This document shows, piece after piece, positions 46,403 through 56,136 of a stretch of DNA of 64,000 nt. The notes under the pieces were generated by a model, which was given only the letters and a program-made list of their open reading frames with translations, did no database searches and was not told where the DNA came from. How positions within the stretch are numbered: position 1 is the stretch's first letter; each line of letters opens with the position of its first letter. The stretch comes from Serratia marcescens (GTDB lineage Bacteria > Pseudomonadota > Gammaproteobacteria > Enterobacterales > Enterobacteriaceae). The stretch is from positions 62,001 through 126,000 of the forward strand of contig JADMXW010000008.1 of assembly GCA_015548865.1 (NCBI GenBank). Reading direction: 5' to 3'. A program made the position numbers and the translations under genes.

Positions 46403-46439
46403 AAACAGTAGCACCCTCCTAAAAGGGGGCTACTGTTTT
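46403..46439. terminator. Bidirectional rho-independent terminator after ssaU
   Basis: AAACAGTAGCACCCTCC pairs with GGGGGCTACTGTTT around a short AAAA-type loop, with a T run on the plus strand and a TTTAT run on the minus. It closes both the secretion operon and the convergent amidohydrolase-carrier operon. Confidence 0.85.
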
Positions 46440-46468
46440 GATGTGGTAAGGGGATAAACCTATTCGAC

Positions 46469-47737
46469 TTATCGCGTTGCTAAGGCATTTACACAGCCGG
46501 TAAATATTTGAACACCGTGTAGCAATGAAGCTTCATCAATATCGAAGTTAGCTTCATGATGTCCGGCCATGATCGTGGAACCCAGAACAAAATAGATCGC
46601 CTTCCCTCCGTGTTCCTGTACCCGCTTAACCAATAACGTAGCATCCTCACTTCCGCCAAAGGTGCCTTCGCGAAGGGAGAGACCGACCTCTTCACGCGCG
46701 ATATGACTAACGATCTCAACCAATTCTGGGTCGTTATGTAAATCAACAGCCTCTCCCATTACCTCATATTCAAAACGTAAGCCAAATCCTTTCGCAATGC
46801 CGTCACCGATGCGTAATGCGCGTTGATTCATAAAAGTGTTTATTTTCTGGTTGGCGCCACGCACCTCCAACTGAAGTTGCGCATTTGCTGGGATCACATT
46901 ACGTCCTTCCCCGGCACGAATAATACCCACATTAATTCGGGTCATTCCTTCCCCATGGCGAGGAATTGATAACAGTTGGGTCACGCACTGACATGCGCCT
47001 GCCAGGGCATTAGCCCCCTCTTGTGGGTTAACACCCGCATGTGCTGGGGCCCCATAAAAGCGAAAATCCAGTTTAGTTGTACATAAGAAATCCTGCGGAT
47101 TAACCATGATTTCTCCACTGGGGCATCCCATCCCTAAGTGTGCAGAGAAGAAATAATCCACATCATCCAGAATGCCTCCCTCGGCGACGGGATGGGCACC
47201 CCGCACACCCTCTTCCGCGGGTTGGAACAGGAGTTTAAAACGTCCTTTGAGTGTTTCCTTGTGCGCCATTATCCACCACGCGACGCCAAGACCTGTAGCC
47301 ATATGGCCATCATGTCCACAAGCGTGCATATAACCTGGATTTCGTGAGGTAAATCCTTGTTCGTATGGCACATGTCCAGGGTTCTGGCTTTCGTCCACAG
47401 CGACACAATCAATATCAAAGCGCATTCCGATTGTTGGTCCGGGAATGCCTGTATCCAGTAGTGCCACACACCCCGTGAGTCCATCCATTTCACTTATTAG
47501 CTCTGGTGCGATGCCAAAAGCCTGTGCACGTGCCAGACCGTCATTCACCTCCTGCGGGCATCGTCCGAGAATGGCATCTGGCTTGAGAAACATTTTCCCA
47601 GGAAGTACCTGAAAACCCATATCTCTCAGTGTGCTAATTAAAATAGATGTTGTGATAAATTCAGCCCAGCCAGGTTCTGGTACCTGGTGAAGTTGCCTAC
47701 GCCATTCCTGTAATTGCTTAGGACTCGGATAAGTCAT
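46469..47737 (-). CDS. M20-family amidohydrolase, AbgA-like
   Basis: A 422-residue M20/M40 metallohydrolase of the AbgA subgroup. The metal-binding signature MHACGHDGHMATGLG and the glutamate pair QPAEEGVRGA are intact, with AHAGVNPQEGANAL and GEGRNVIPA in the lid domain and a final His in MAGHHEANFD. E. coli AbgA with AbgB cleaves p-aminobenzoyl-glutamate; no abgB is here, so the substrate may be another N-acylated amino acid. It lies 13 bases after the DcuC-family gene, forming an import-and-cleave operon. Confidence 0.85.
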   Translation of the reverse strand: MTYPSPKQLQEWRRQLHQVPEPGWAEFITTSILISTLRDMGFQVLPGKMFLKPDAILGRCPQEVNDGLARAQAFGIAPELISEMDGLTGCVALLDTGIPGPTIGMRFDIDCVAVDESQNPGHVPYEQGFTSRNPGYMHACGHDGHMATGLGVAWWIMAHKETLKGRFKLLFQPAEEGVRGAHPVAEGGILDDVDYFFSAHLGMGCPSGEIMVNPQDFLCTTKLDFRFYGAPAHAGVNPQEGANALAGACQCVTQLLSIPRHGEGMTRINVGIIRAGEGRNVIPANAQLQLEVRGANQKINTFMNQRALRIGDGIAKGFGLRFEYEVMGEAVDLHNDPELVEIVSHIAREEVGLSLREGTFGGSEDATLLVKRVQEHGGKAIYFVLGSTIMAGHHEANFDIDEASLLHGVQIFTGCVNALATR

Positions 47738-47750
47738 TGATAACCTCCTT

Positions 47751-49031
47751 TTATAAGAAAAATACAGCGATAAAGATCACGGCAACAATGGCACCTGGCG
47801 CAGTACGTTTTGCTATCTCAACTGGGTTCACGCCAGCTAATCCTGCACATACAATGGCGGCTCCGGCGAGGGGCGACATATTGCGGCCAAGTGCTGACGC
47901 GAGCATTACGCCGGCACCGAGATTGTTTATGCCATAACCAAAGCTATTTGCGTGTGGTGTTACTGCTTCATTGAAGGCGAAGGCGGTTGCATCACCCGTA
48001 CCGGTAATCAGTCCCATCAAAAAGGGACCCAATGTTCCACCCCAACGAGCAAACTCAGGGTAACTGGTTAACAAATGGATAAATCCGTTGATAATCCCAG
48101 CTGCGCTAAGTCCTTCAATAAATACAGCTGCTGCAATAATGATGCCCATAATATCGGCATAGGATGATCCCATACCGTCGAAAAAATTTTTGGTCAATTG
48201 GCTCGGGCTGACGCGAGTAATAAACAGTGCATAAATAGCACCAATAATCATCGCGGCTGGTACACTCATTTTTATTTCGCCAAACCACCCCAAACCGGTT
48301 GCAACCAATAATAGTACTGGCAAAAATGGGGCGATCGCTTTCAGGTAAAAATTAAAACCTCTAGTTTCGTCACTGTTTAAGACATTTTCCTTGCCGTTTT
48401 CGATATTTTCTTGTGGTTGGCAGTTTAATTCCTTGGCAAATATTGCGGTCAACGTTAGACATACTGCACAAATAACACCACAAATAATTGTGATCGGCGC
48501 ATGATAAAAGACAAAATCCATTAATGGGGTGTGAGATATATTGGAAATAAATGCATTATGGGCAACGCCGGGATTTAAATATGCCCCAAGTGTGCCTGAT
48601 AACACAGTTCCTCCAGCGATCGCAGGGTGAATCCGGGCTGCAATCAACAATGGGATGAGTGTTGCCCCGACAGCAGCTGATGCTCCTGCTGCAGAAGGAA
48701 TCGCAATACAGACGAGGAATGTGACAGTGACTGCAGAAGGGATAAGCAAAAGCCCTAATTTGGACAAACCTCGTGTTAATAAATGCACTAGTGTAAGATC
48801 GCAACGTGTGTATTTCATCACATAAGCGAAGCCCATGCTGGAACAAATAGATTCAATCAGGCCTGACGTCGTCATGCGTGCTGAAAAGGCACTGAAGGCA
48901 TTCATTGGGGATAAAGAAATGATGCACAAGATGAGGCCTGCACCGATCAGCGTTGTTCTTGTATCGTAGCGTTTAATTAATAAAATAATTGTAGCAATGA
49001 GTATTGAGATACCCGGAATTATGGTTAACAT
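47751..49031 (-). CDS. DcuC-family C4-dicarboxylate-type transporter
   Basis: A 426-residue membrane carrier with about 11-12 helices. SSMGFAYVMKYTRCDLTLVHLL, IAIPSAAGASAAVGATLIPLL and the late TGTGDATAFAFNEAVTPH and LGRNMSPLAGAAIVCAGLA are the DcuC family pattern. DcuC itself effluxes succinate, but relatives next to amidohydrolases probably import acylated amino acids. It leads the operon with the AbgA-like gene and is divergent from the LysR gene. Confidence 0.78.
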   Translation of the reverse strand: MLTIIPGISILIATIILLIKRYDTRTTLIGAGLILCIISLSPMNAFSAFSARMTTSGLIESICSSMGFAYVMKYTRCDLTLVHLLTRGLSKLGLLLIPSAVTVTFLVCIAIPSAAGASAAVGATLIPLLIAARIHPAIAGGTVLSGTLGAYLNPGVAHNAFISNISHTPLMDFVFYHAPITIICGVICAVCLTLTAIFAKELNCQPQENIENGKENVLNSDETRGFNFYLKAIAPFLPVLLLVATGLGWFGEIKMSVPAAMIIGAIYALFITRVSPSQLTKNFFDGMGSSYADIMGIIIAAAVFIEGLSAAGIINGFIHLLTSYPEFARWGGTLGPFLMGLITGTGDATAFAFNEAVTPHANSFGYGINNLGAGVMLASALGRNMSPLAGAAIVCAGLAGVNPVEIAKRTAPGAIVAVIFIAVFFL

Positions 49032-49168
49032 AGGGTCACTTCCTTTTTAATTAATTTATGTCGAGTCTATGATGTTGCAGTGTATTTTTTTTGATTTTGC
49101 GCAATGAATTACGATGGGAAATGATGCTATTTGGTTTTCCATGATAAAAAAAACTGATAGGGGGTAAA

Positions 49169-50086
49169 GTGAGATATTTACCAAAACTGCATCAGGTTAA
49201 CGTTTTTAATGAAGTGATTCGTAGCGGAAGTATTCGGTCTGCTGCAAAAAAAATGAACCTTACCCAGCCCGCATTAACCAGAGCGCTACAAGAGCTTGAG
49301 CATAATATGGGGGCTATTCTGATGATCAGAAGCAACGAGGGGGTAACACTAACGGAAGCAGGTAAATCTTTTGCTATTCGTGCTAATTTAATTCTGAGCG
49401 AGTTGGAGAAGGCGGCAGACGAAATTGAGGAAATAAATAAAAGTACCTATGGCCGGGTCGCCTTTGGTATATCGTCTCTATTTGGTATCACCATCCTTTC
49501 GGGGGTAATGAAGGATTTTAAAAAATCATACCCAAAAACGTTGATTAATATTAAAGAAGCGCAGTTGTCAACATTATTACCTGGTTTACGTGATGGTCGA
49601 CTCGATTTTGCCTTGGGTACGCTAACCGATGAAATGCCATTGGGTGATTTTATTACCACACCTTTGTTTGATGCCCCATTTTGTATCGTTGGTCGAAAAA
49701 ATCACCCCTTAAGCAACAGCCGCTCAATACAGGATCTGGCGGAAGCCAAGTGGCTCATTCCTGAGACCGATATGGGGTATTATCACTATATTCGGCAGTG
49801 TATTCCGTTTAATCATCCAGATAGCCCCTCAGCGCCGGTTCTGACCGATTCTACGGTGTGTATCATGAACCTGGTGATGAACAGTGATTATCTGACTATT
49901 TTGGCTCAGGCCCGTCTCAATGAACCTCGGTTTGGTGGCGTACTTAGCGCTATACCTGCTGGAGAGTCTTTGTTACCGGTTGGCCACTATGGGCTGCTTT
50001 ACCCTCGAAAAAGACCTCTGACACAGGCCTCATTAGCGATGGTTGAGTTGTTTAAATGGCACTGCCAGCATCATAGTTGGACATAA
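49169..50086 (+). CDS. LysR-type regulator, AbgR-like
   Basis: A 305-residue LysR-type regulator with the N-terminal helix-turn-helix SIRSAAKKMNLTQPALTRALQELEHNMG and similarity to E. coli AbgR in the DNA-binding domain. The start is GTG at 49169, preceded by a GGGGG-rich ribosome site. It is divergent from the carrier-amidohydrolase operon across 137 bp, the same layout as abgR-abgABT, so it likely senses the cleaved or imported compound. Confidence 0.84.
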   Translation: MRYLPKLHQVNVFNEVIRSGSIRSAAKKMNLTQPALTRALQELEHNMGAILMIRSNEGVTLTEAGKSFAIRANLILSELEKAADEIEEINKSTYGRVAFGISSLFGITILSGVMKDFKKSYPKTLINIKEAQLSTLLPGLRDGRLDFALGTLTDEMPLGDFITTPLFDAPFCIVGRKNHPLSNSRSIQDLAEAKWLIPETDMGYYHYIRQCIPFNHPDSPSAPVLTDSTVCIMNLVMNSDYLTILAQARLNEPRFGGVLSAIPAGESLLPVGHYGLLYPRKRPLTQASLAMVELFKWHCQHHSWT

Positions 50087-50120
50087 CTGACATTATGATG
50101 GGTTATCGGGTGAGTGGTGT

Positions 50121-50154
50121 AAAAAAAGACCGGGCCAAATAAATGGTGCCGGTC
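50121..50154 (-). terminator. Rho-independent terminator on the chemoreceptor strand
   Basis: GACCGGGCCA and TGGTGCCGGTC form a stem, and on the minus strand it is followed by seven T. It lies about 270 bp beyond the chemoreceptor stop; the interval 50155-50420 contains no convincing gene. Confidence 0.55.
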
Positions 50155-50420
50155 AAAGTGCAAAGAGAACCATAATGGAGATGCCCCTTTGCAAAATCGA
50201 ATAGTTATCAATTAGCTATTAATGTTTTTCTGTATATTGAGTCCCTGGTGTTGGCTACAATTGGTTAATAGATTTTCATACACGAATAAGAACGTATCGT
50301 AAACGGTAAGTATTTTCTGAGTATCCCCATGACTATCCATTTTATTTTCTTATCTTTATTGTTGTGGCGGTTTTTCAATAGCATGCCGATGGTGCAGCAA
50401 CCGGCGTGCCGTACCCTTTA

Positions 50421-52094
50421 TCAAAAATGTGTCCAATTTGAAGTGTTTTTTGCTGCTGACCGAGATGCCGCTGGCAACATGGCAACGAGAGAGTGCTCTT
50501 GTGACCTCGCCAACGGTAGCGCTGAATGTGATGCTTCATAACCGATTACTTTGAAGACAGACACCTCTCTGACAAGCTGGTCGGCCTGCTCTTTGAGGCT
50601 TTGTGCCGCTGCTGCAGATTCCTCTACCAGTGCAGCGTTCTGCTGAGTCGTTTGATCCATCTGACTTACAGCAATCCCCACCTGTTCGACTCCGGTTGAT
50701 TGCTCTGCGCTGGCTGAACTGATCTCGGATACGGTGTCAGTTAACTGACGAATGGACGTGACAACCTGTTGCATCGTTTCCCCTGCTTTATTCACCAGCG
50801 AAGATCCTTGCCCGACATGCTCTACGCTTGCCGTAATCAGGGTTTTTATCTCTTTCGCTGCGTCTGCACTTCTCTGTGCCAGATTGCGAACTTCTCCTGC
50901 TACCACCGCAAACCCGCGCCCTTGTTCACCTGCGCGTGCTGCTTCCACCGCGGCGTTGAGAGCCAGAATATTTGTCTGGAAAGCGATGCTGTCGATAACA
51001 TTGATGATATCGGCAATGCTGCGCGAGCTCTCATTGATGGACTTCATGGTCTCCACCACATCATCTACTACATTGCCACCTTGCTGTGCAACCGAGCTTG
51101 CATTTTTCGCTAGTACATTTGCCTGACGAGCGTTATCTGCATTATTTTTTACTGTCATTCCGAGTTGCGTCATGGTTGATGACGTTTCTTCCAGAGCGCT
51201 CGCTTGCTCTTCTGTGCGTGATGAGAGATCGGCATTACCCTGGGCTATCTGCATGCTGGCGGTAGCGACGCTTTCAGCGTTATTGCGAACGCTGATAACC
51301 ATTCGTGTCAGTGACGATTGCATCTCCTTCATCGCTTCCAGAAGTTGGCCGATCTCATCTTGACTTTCTGCTGCTATTGAACCACTTAGGTCGCCTGCAC
51401 TGATGCGTTTAGCACAAGTAAGCGCTGTGGCTAAAGGTGTTGTTACACTGCGCGTTAAACGCCAGGCAATCAAGCACCCTAACAGGGTAGAAATGACAGA
51501 TAGCAACAACATCCAGAGCAGAGATTTGGTAATAAAATCCTTGGTGATTTGTTTTGCAGTAACGACATAGGACTCCTGAAGTTCAGTAAACTCAGTCAAT
51601 TTGGTAAAATACACTGTCTGAACTTTAGCGATTTCACCCAATACCAGTGCTGTTGCCAGCTCATCCTGATCTTCCATGGCATAGTTAACGGCTTTACCAA
51701 TTTGTACACTGTACTCTTTTCTGATCTCACTGAGTTGATTGAATAAATCTCTGCCTTCCTTGGTATTAAGCATGCCGTCAAGATTTTTATATATCTCACT
51801 TGCCGTGTTGGTTGTCTTCACAATGATGGCTTTTAAGTCTTGCTTCTCCTGAGTCTTATCTGCAGGAAGGAGAATGATATCACGCAGAGTACGTATATTC
51901 GTGTTCAGTATGTCTCGGATATCTCGAGACATATCAACTTTCGTCATCCGGTCTTCAGTAATTTCATCAAGTTCTATTTCGATGTTTTTCATAAAGTAAT
52001 AACTGAGGGATGATAGCGATAGTGTTAATATAATTAATACACCAAAGCCTAGAAAAAGCCGGTTGCCAATACTCATGTTTTTAAAAAAACTCAT
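50421..52094 (-). CDS. Methyl-accepting chemotaxis protein
   Basis: A 557-residue chemoreceptor. Membrane helices at about 11-30 and 190-212 enclose a four-helix-bundle periplasmic sensor of the small-molecule type, followed by HAMP (about 212-265) and the long signalling domain with the hairpin tip containing SIAFQTNILALNAAVEAARAG and GRGFAVVAGEVRNLAQRSA. Methylation regions contain the repeated EEQAS/EESAAAA segments. The C-terminus ends NWTHF, close to the NWETF tether that recruits CheR in Tar and Tsr but with two changes. The ligand is unknown. Confidence 0.92.
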   Translation of the reverse strand: MSFFKNMSIGNRLFLGFGVLIILTLSLSSLSYYFMKNIEIELDEITEDRMTKVDMSRDIRDILNTNIRTLRDIILLPADKTQEKQDLKAIIVKTTNTASEIYKNLDGMLNTKEGRDLFNQLSEIRKEYSVQIGKAVNYAMEDQDELATALVLGEIAKVQTVYFTKLTEFTELQESYVVTAKQITKDFITKSLLWMLLLSVISTLLGCLIAWRLTRSVTTPLATALTCAKRISAGDLSGSIAAESQDEIGQLLEAMKEMQSSLTRMVISVRNNAESVATASMQIAQGNADLSSRTEEQASALEETSSTMTQLGMTVKNNADNARQANVLAKNASSVAQQGGNVVDDVVETMKSINESSRSIADIINVIDSIAFQTNILALNAAVEAARAGEQGRGFAVVAGEVRNLAQRSADAAKEIKTLITASVEHVGQGSSLVNKAGETMQQVVTSIRQLTDTVSEISSASAEQSTGVEQVGIAVSQMDQTTQQNAALVEESAAAAQSLKEQADQLVREVSVFKVIGYEASHSALPLARSQEHSLVAMLPAASRSAAKNTSNWTHF

Positions 52095-52769
52095 GTCAAT
52101 TCCATTTTTTTATTTATTTAACAATTAATTCACCTATGGCAATTTCCTGTTGGATTATCTGCATGCTTTTAACCAGACAGATAATATTAAATTGAATTGC
52201 AATAGGTTCCCTGGACGTTCTTACATTTCCTATTATCAATCTATATGCCAAGATACAGGTATGTGGAACTTTTTTGTGGCATATCCCAAAAACAAATGAT
52301 CCCTAAACGATGAATAGGGACTTGGCCGATTTTTTTACACATTAAAATAAAATTAAATGTTAATTTAATGTGTTAAGTATCTCGTGTTCTACCGTTAACC
52401 CAGCATCAAAAACAGATTCAGCATGTTGTATAGTCTTTTGCTATTATAAACACAAGATCGATCGAAAAAAACGATCGTTAAACCGTTTAATTTTTCCTAT
52501 TCGATCGGTTTTTTCTATCAAGAAAATTAAAATGAAACGCTTCATTAGTATGATTGTCAAAATAAATTAATAAGTTAGATGACTAATGATTTCATTGATT
52601 TGTTTTGGTGTGAAAGATTGATGACATTACACGCGAATGTTCAGAGTAAATCATATGCTTGGGGAAAGTCGATGGTAACTCACTTTCTTGTTCGTTTTCG
52701 CTTTCATTATGGTACATCAAACCTCCCTTCGATAACAAAGAGCGATTGAAGAGAGGTTTGACCAAACGA
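52095..52769. other. AT-rich intergenic region, no gene seen
   Basis: About 675 bp upstream of the chemoreceptor and downstream of murP. CGATCGAAAAAAACGATCG at 52458-52476 is a palindrome of unknown role. Small frames here have no ribosome sites and low-complexity translations. It contains the presumed chemoreceptor promoter near 52100-52200 and the hairpin after murP. Confidence 0.5.
52717..52761 (-). terminator. Hairpin downstream of murP
   Basis: TCAAACCTC and GAGGTTTGA form a 9-bp stem extended by CTTCGA-like pairing, 9 bases beyond the murP stop. There is no T run, so termination is probable but not certain. Confidence 0.45.
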
Positions 52770-54221
52770 TTAGTTTAGATCAACATTATTGCTGGCGAAG
52801 AACCAGGTTAAAATAAATCCTGCGATGTAAGAGACAACAAGGCCCGAAATATAAACGGCCATTCCAGCAAAAATGCCCTGAGCCGATGTCATTAATGGTA
52901 TGGAGACCAAACCTGAGGGGCCGAAGACCGTATTCAGACCAACCGGCAATCCCATCCAGGCAATTGTACCAACGAAGAAACCGCCCACAGCACCGCCGCA
53001 ACAAGCGGTCACAAAGGGTTTCAGGCGTGGGAGAGTAACGCCATAAATCAGTGGTTCGCCAATGCCCAATAAACCCGGGAATATAGCCCCTTTAATTTGA
53101 GTTCGTAACAGTGCACCTTTCGGGGCGCGAACAAAAAGGGCCAGTGCTGCCCCGACTTGCCCTGCGCCCGCCATGGCGAGAATGGGAAACAGGGAGTTAA
53201 AGCCTTGTGCATCCATCAATGCGAAATAGACGGGGACAAAACCCTGGTGGATTCCGAAAACCACAGCAATCAGGAATAAACCAGCCAGAATGGCGCTGCC
53301 AAATGGATTGCCGTTCAAATGCAGGAACAGCCATGACATACCTTTAAACAGTTCGCCGCCGATGGGCATGATAACGACAAAGGTAACAGCGCCTGTAATC
53401 AGCAGCGTAAGGGTTGCGGTGAGGATCATATCGAGGTTATCGGGCATTATCCGACGTACGTGCTTCTCGACCCAGGCTCCCAGCATACAAGCCAGTAATA
53501 CGCCAATAATATTACCGCGTGGGTCTATGGCCAGACCAAAAAAATGTGTCATGCCAGCGTAATAGCCGACAGTTCCTTCTGGCACATAGCGCAAGATAAA
53601 CAGTGACGCGATGATTGCGCCATTGACGCCGGTTCCGCCAAAAGCCTTTTGTGTGTTAAAACCGATCAAGATGCTAAGAAACGTAAACAAACCGATGCTG
53701 AATACTTTCATATAAGCAATCAAGCTTTTTAGCCAGACAGCTTGTGTGGCGCCTTCGACCAGCAGCGTTTGTTGTAATAAGGTGGCAATCCCCAGTAATA
53801 AACCCGCAGCAATGAATCCTGGGATGAGCGGTGTAAAAATCGTGGCAAATTTTGTCAGAAAGTTGTGTACCGCACTTTTCTGTTTGGCTTTCATTTGCTG
53901 CTTGTTTTGACTCGCCAATAGACGTAAATCTGCTGATTCTTCACTTGTGGATGCTGATTGAGAAGGGGGAGTCAGTAGCGTATTCATCAGTTCGCTGGCG
54001 GTTTGCGCTTTGCCGGGGCCAAGAATAACCTGCAACTGGTCGTCACCGTTCACTACACCTAAAACACCGGGTATTTTTTTCAGCGCTTCCAATTGTATTA
54101 ATTGACGATCCTTCAACGTGAGACGCAATCTGGTCATACAGTTACCGCAGAGAATGATGTTCTCTGCTCCACCGATGAGCTGTAGGATCTGTTCGACCAT
54201 CGAAACGGTTATTTTTGCCAT
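52770..54221 (-). CDS. murP: PTS EIIBC component, N-acetylmuramate type (MurP-like)
   Basis: A 483-residue glucose-superfamily PTS permease. The EIIB domain (1-90) has Cys28 in [12 protein letters not shown] as the phosphorylation site. The EIIC domain (about 118-470) begins [26 protein letters not shown] and contains [44 protein letters not shown] and [12 protein letters not shown], closely matching E. coli MurP (474 residues). It would import and phosphorylate N-acetylmuramic acid using EIIA-Glc. No murQ etherase or murR regulator is adjacent, which is unusual. Confidence 0.83.
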   Translation of the reverse strand: MAKITVSMVEQILQLIGGAENIILCGNCMTRLRLTLKDRQLIQLEALKKIPGVLGVVNGDDQLQVILGPGKAQTASELMNTLLTPPSQSASTSEESADLRLLASQNKQQMKAKQKSAVHNFLTKFATIFTPLIPGFIAAGLLLGIATLLQQTLLVEGATQAVWLKSLIAYMKVFSIGLFTFLSILIGFNTQKAFGGTGVNGAIIASLFILRYVPEGTVGYYAGMTHFFGLAIDPRGNIIGVLLACMLGAWVEKHVRRIMPDNLDMILTATLTLLITGAVTFVVIMPIGGELFKGMSWLFLHLNGNPFGSAILAGLFLIAVVFGIHQGFVPVYFALMDAQGFNSLFPILAMAGAGQVGAALALFVRAPKGALLRTQIKGAIFPGLLGIGEPLIYGVTLPRLKPFVTACCGGAVGGFFVGTIAWMGLPVGLNTVFGPSGLVSIPLMTSAQGIFAGMAVYISGLVVSYIAGFILTWFFASNNVDLN

Positions 54222-54369
54222 GATTATTGTTATATCTCCTGCAATGTTTTATGGGTAAAAGCATTGTTTTTATATAGAGTCATGCCAGTGTTTAAGCTGA
54301 AATGCCCCCAGGATCATCACAACCGCCGTTTTGCCGTGGCGATTAACGCATTTTCTAGCCCTTTATATC

Positions 54370-54529
54370 TATACCCTAATTAATTCGATAACCATGTTAA
54401 CTACCTTCATGTGCCGATGGCAATGCTATGGTTAAGGTGTGGGGGGGCTGCAAGCGGCGTTCAACTCAGTGTCAGACAGATTTCTCATTCCTTTGCCACC
54501 TTGCTGCAACGCGAATTATTTAGGGTATA
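54370..54529. repeat. Dispersed palindromic repeat, copy 6 (murP-CDF)
   Basis: It begins TATACCCTAATTAATTCGAT and ends TTGCTGCAACGCGAATTATT plus TAGGGTATA. The centre includes a run of seven G. It lies between the divergent murP and CDF genes, so it forms most of their shared upstream region. Confidence 0.78.
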
Positions 54530-54594
54530 TACTTGAACGTGAGTTTCGTTCTGGTTTTCCATCACAACGCTTACTTGCAGATAGGGCAACGATA

Positions 54595-55533
54595 ATGATA
54601 ACGGCAACGCCTCCCGAAAATCATGCGGTACACAGCACTGAGATAGAGCAGAAAGTCCTTAAACGTTCAATTTTATGCACCTTGTTTATTGCAAGTGCCG
54701 GGATTGTTTTCGGTCTGATTTGTGGATCAATGTCGATTATTTTTGATGGTATGTTTTCCATTCTGGATGCCGGAATGTGTTCGCTCTCTTTATTGGTTTC
54801 TCGTCTTTTAGGGCAGCCCCATAGCCGGCGTTTCCAGTTTGGGTTCTGGCATGTTGAACCGATGGTACTGGCATTTAATGGTTGTCTTTTGGTTATTCTG
54901 TGCTTGTATGCATTTGTTAACGCGATTAAAGGGATTATTGACGGTGGTCGAGAATTAGAGCTTGGCTGGGCTATCGCCTACGCGATTACCATCAGCATTT
55001 TTTGTTTTACGCTTTACTTCACACAGCGTCGGCTTAACAGGAAAATCAAATCAGAACTGATCGCACTGGACACGAAAAGCTGGTTAATGTCTGCCTGCAT
55101 CAGTAGCGCCTTGTTATTTGCTTTTATTCTTTCCTGGTTGATGGAAGGCACCCGCTACGAATACCTCAATGTTTATACCGATCCTTTCGCACTGGCAGTG
55201 TTAACATTAATATTAATTCCTGTTCCTGTAAAAACCGTTCTGTCAGCTGTTCGAGAAGTTCTACAAATGACGCCAGACAGCCTTGACTGTAAAATTGAAT
55301 CTATTATGGCGCAGTTAACGTTGGAATATGGTTTTCTGGATTATTCGAACTATGCGACTCGTATCGGGCGCGGTTTGTTTGTTGAGATCCATATTGTTAT
55401 TCCTGAGAGCATGGCAAATAGCGGTGTGCAAAAGTTTGATAGGATTCGCGATGAAATTGCGCGATCTATCGGCGAGGATGGCCCTCATCGTTGGTTAACG
55501 ATCTCCTTCACTCAAGATCCCAAATGGTTGTAG
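54595..55533 (+). CDS. Cation diffusion facilitator family transporter
   Basis: A 312-residue CDF-family membrane protein with about six helices and a C-terminal cytoplasmic domain. The longer open frame upstream is translated repeat, so ATG 54595 is taken. Helix 2 contains the DGMFSILDAGMCSL motif with paired Asp (the usual DxxxD site), but the matching site in helix 5 reads DTKSW rather than the HxxxD of zinc or iron exporters. It may therefore carry another ion or have a changed specificity. No neighbouring metal regulator is present. Confidence 0.78.
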   Translation: MITATPPENHAVHSTEIEQKVLKRSILCTLFIASAGIVFGLICGSMSIIFDGMFSILDAGMCSLSLLVSRLLGQPHSRRFQFGFWHVEPMVLAFNGCLLVILCLYAFVNAIKGIIDGGRELELGWAIAYAITISIFCFTLYFTQRRLNRKIKSELIALDTKSWLMSACISSALLFAFILSWLMEGTRYEYLNVYTDPFALAVLTLILIPVPVKTVLSAVREVLQMTPDSLDCKIESIMAQLTLEYGFLDYSNYATRIGRGLFVEIHIVIPESMANSGVQKFDRIRDEIARSIGEDGPHRWLTISFTQDPKWL

Positions 55534-55568
55534 CCTGGTGGTTAAGGTTAAGCTCGGACGATCGGCGA

Positions 55569-55853
55569 TCATTGACGCCAGTAAAAATTCTGCGTGGTGG
55601 TGGTATTCGTCATGTTTTGCTGAACGGCGCCTTGTCCTTGAATAAAGCGCAGACCTGATTCCATGTTCCGCTGTTTATCCACTTTGCGGGTGTGCTCGGC
55701 GAGGATGACATCACGAGAAGGGGCTTTTATCGCAACAGCAGGAAATGATATCACGGTTGCCGCGTTGATTCGGCTGGTTCCGGGATTCTCTATGGCATGA
55801 ATGGGATGGGAAAGTATAGCTAAAACGCCTGCGATGAATGACACGTTTTTCAT
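55569..55853 (-). CDS. Small exported hypothetical protein
   Basis: A 94-residue protein with a clear signal peptide: MKNVSFIAGVLAILSHPIHA then IENPG, cleavage after residue 20. The mature part (about 74 residues) has no domain I recognise and no cysteine; the end is rich in Thr, Gln and Asn. A GAGGTG site lies 5 bases before the ATG. It is convergent with the CDF gene and stands alone. Confidence 0.65.
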   Translation of the reverse strand: MKNVSFIAGVLAILSHPIHAIENPGTSRINAATVISFPAVAIKAPSRDVILAEHTRKVDKQRNMESGLRFIQGQGAVQQNMTNTTTTQNFYWRQ

Positions 55854-56136
55854 GACAGCACCTCATAGTGAACACTGTTTGTAGTGTTATCGGTACCGTT
55901 AAGGAAAACTGTACCGACTCAGAGTTCAACGCTGTGAATAGTGCAAGTATAGTGTGTGCCCCGTTGCATTGAGGCTTGAGCTGAAAGGAATGAAGCCGTG
56001 AACGGCCACTCGGATCATCGCTTGCTTCTCCGAAACTGCAGTACAACTTATTCAGAACAGTACGAATGTTCGCCATGCGCAACAGTATAAATAAGCGCAT
56101 ATCAATACGACAAAACCTGTGCGCATGGCGTGCGTG

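Noticed and set aside
50329..50541. Small forward ORF beyond the chemoreceptor end
   Set aside because: It largely overlaps the antisense of the chemoreceptor C-terminus and has no family resemblance or ribosome site.
52458..52476. CGATCGAAAAAAACGATCG palindrome as an antiterminator or operator
   Set aside because: It is far from any matching gene start on either strand and has no partner site, so no role can be supported.
52370..52570. 66-codon ORF in the AT-rich gap before the chemoreceptor
   Set aside because: Lys/Ile/Ser-rich low-complexity translation without a start signal.
54439..54594. Upstream extension of the CDF transporter
   Set aside because: Most of it is repeat sequence, and the recognisable protein begins at 54595.
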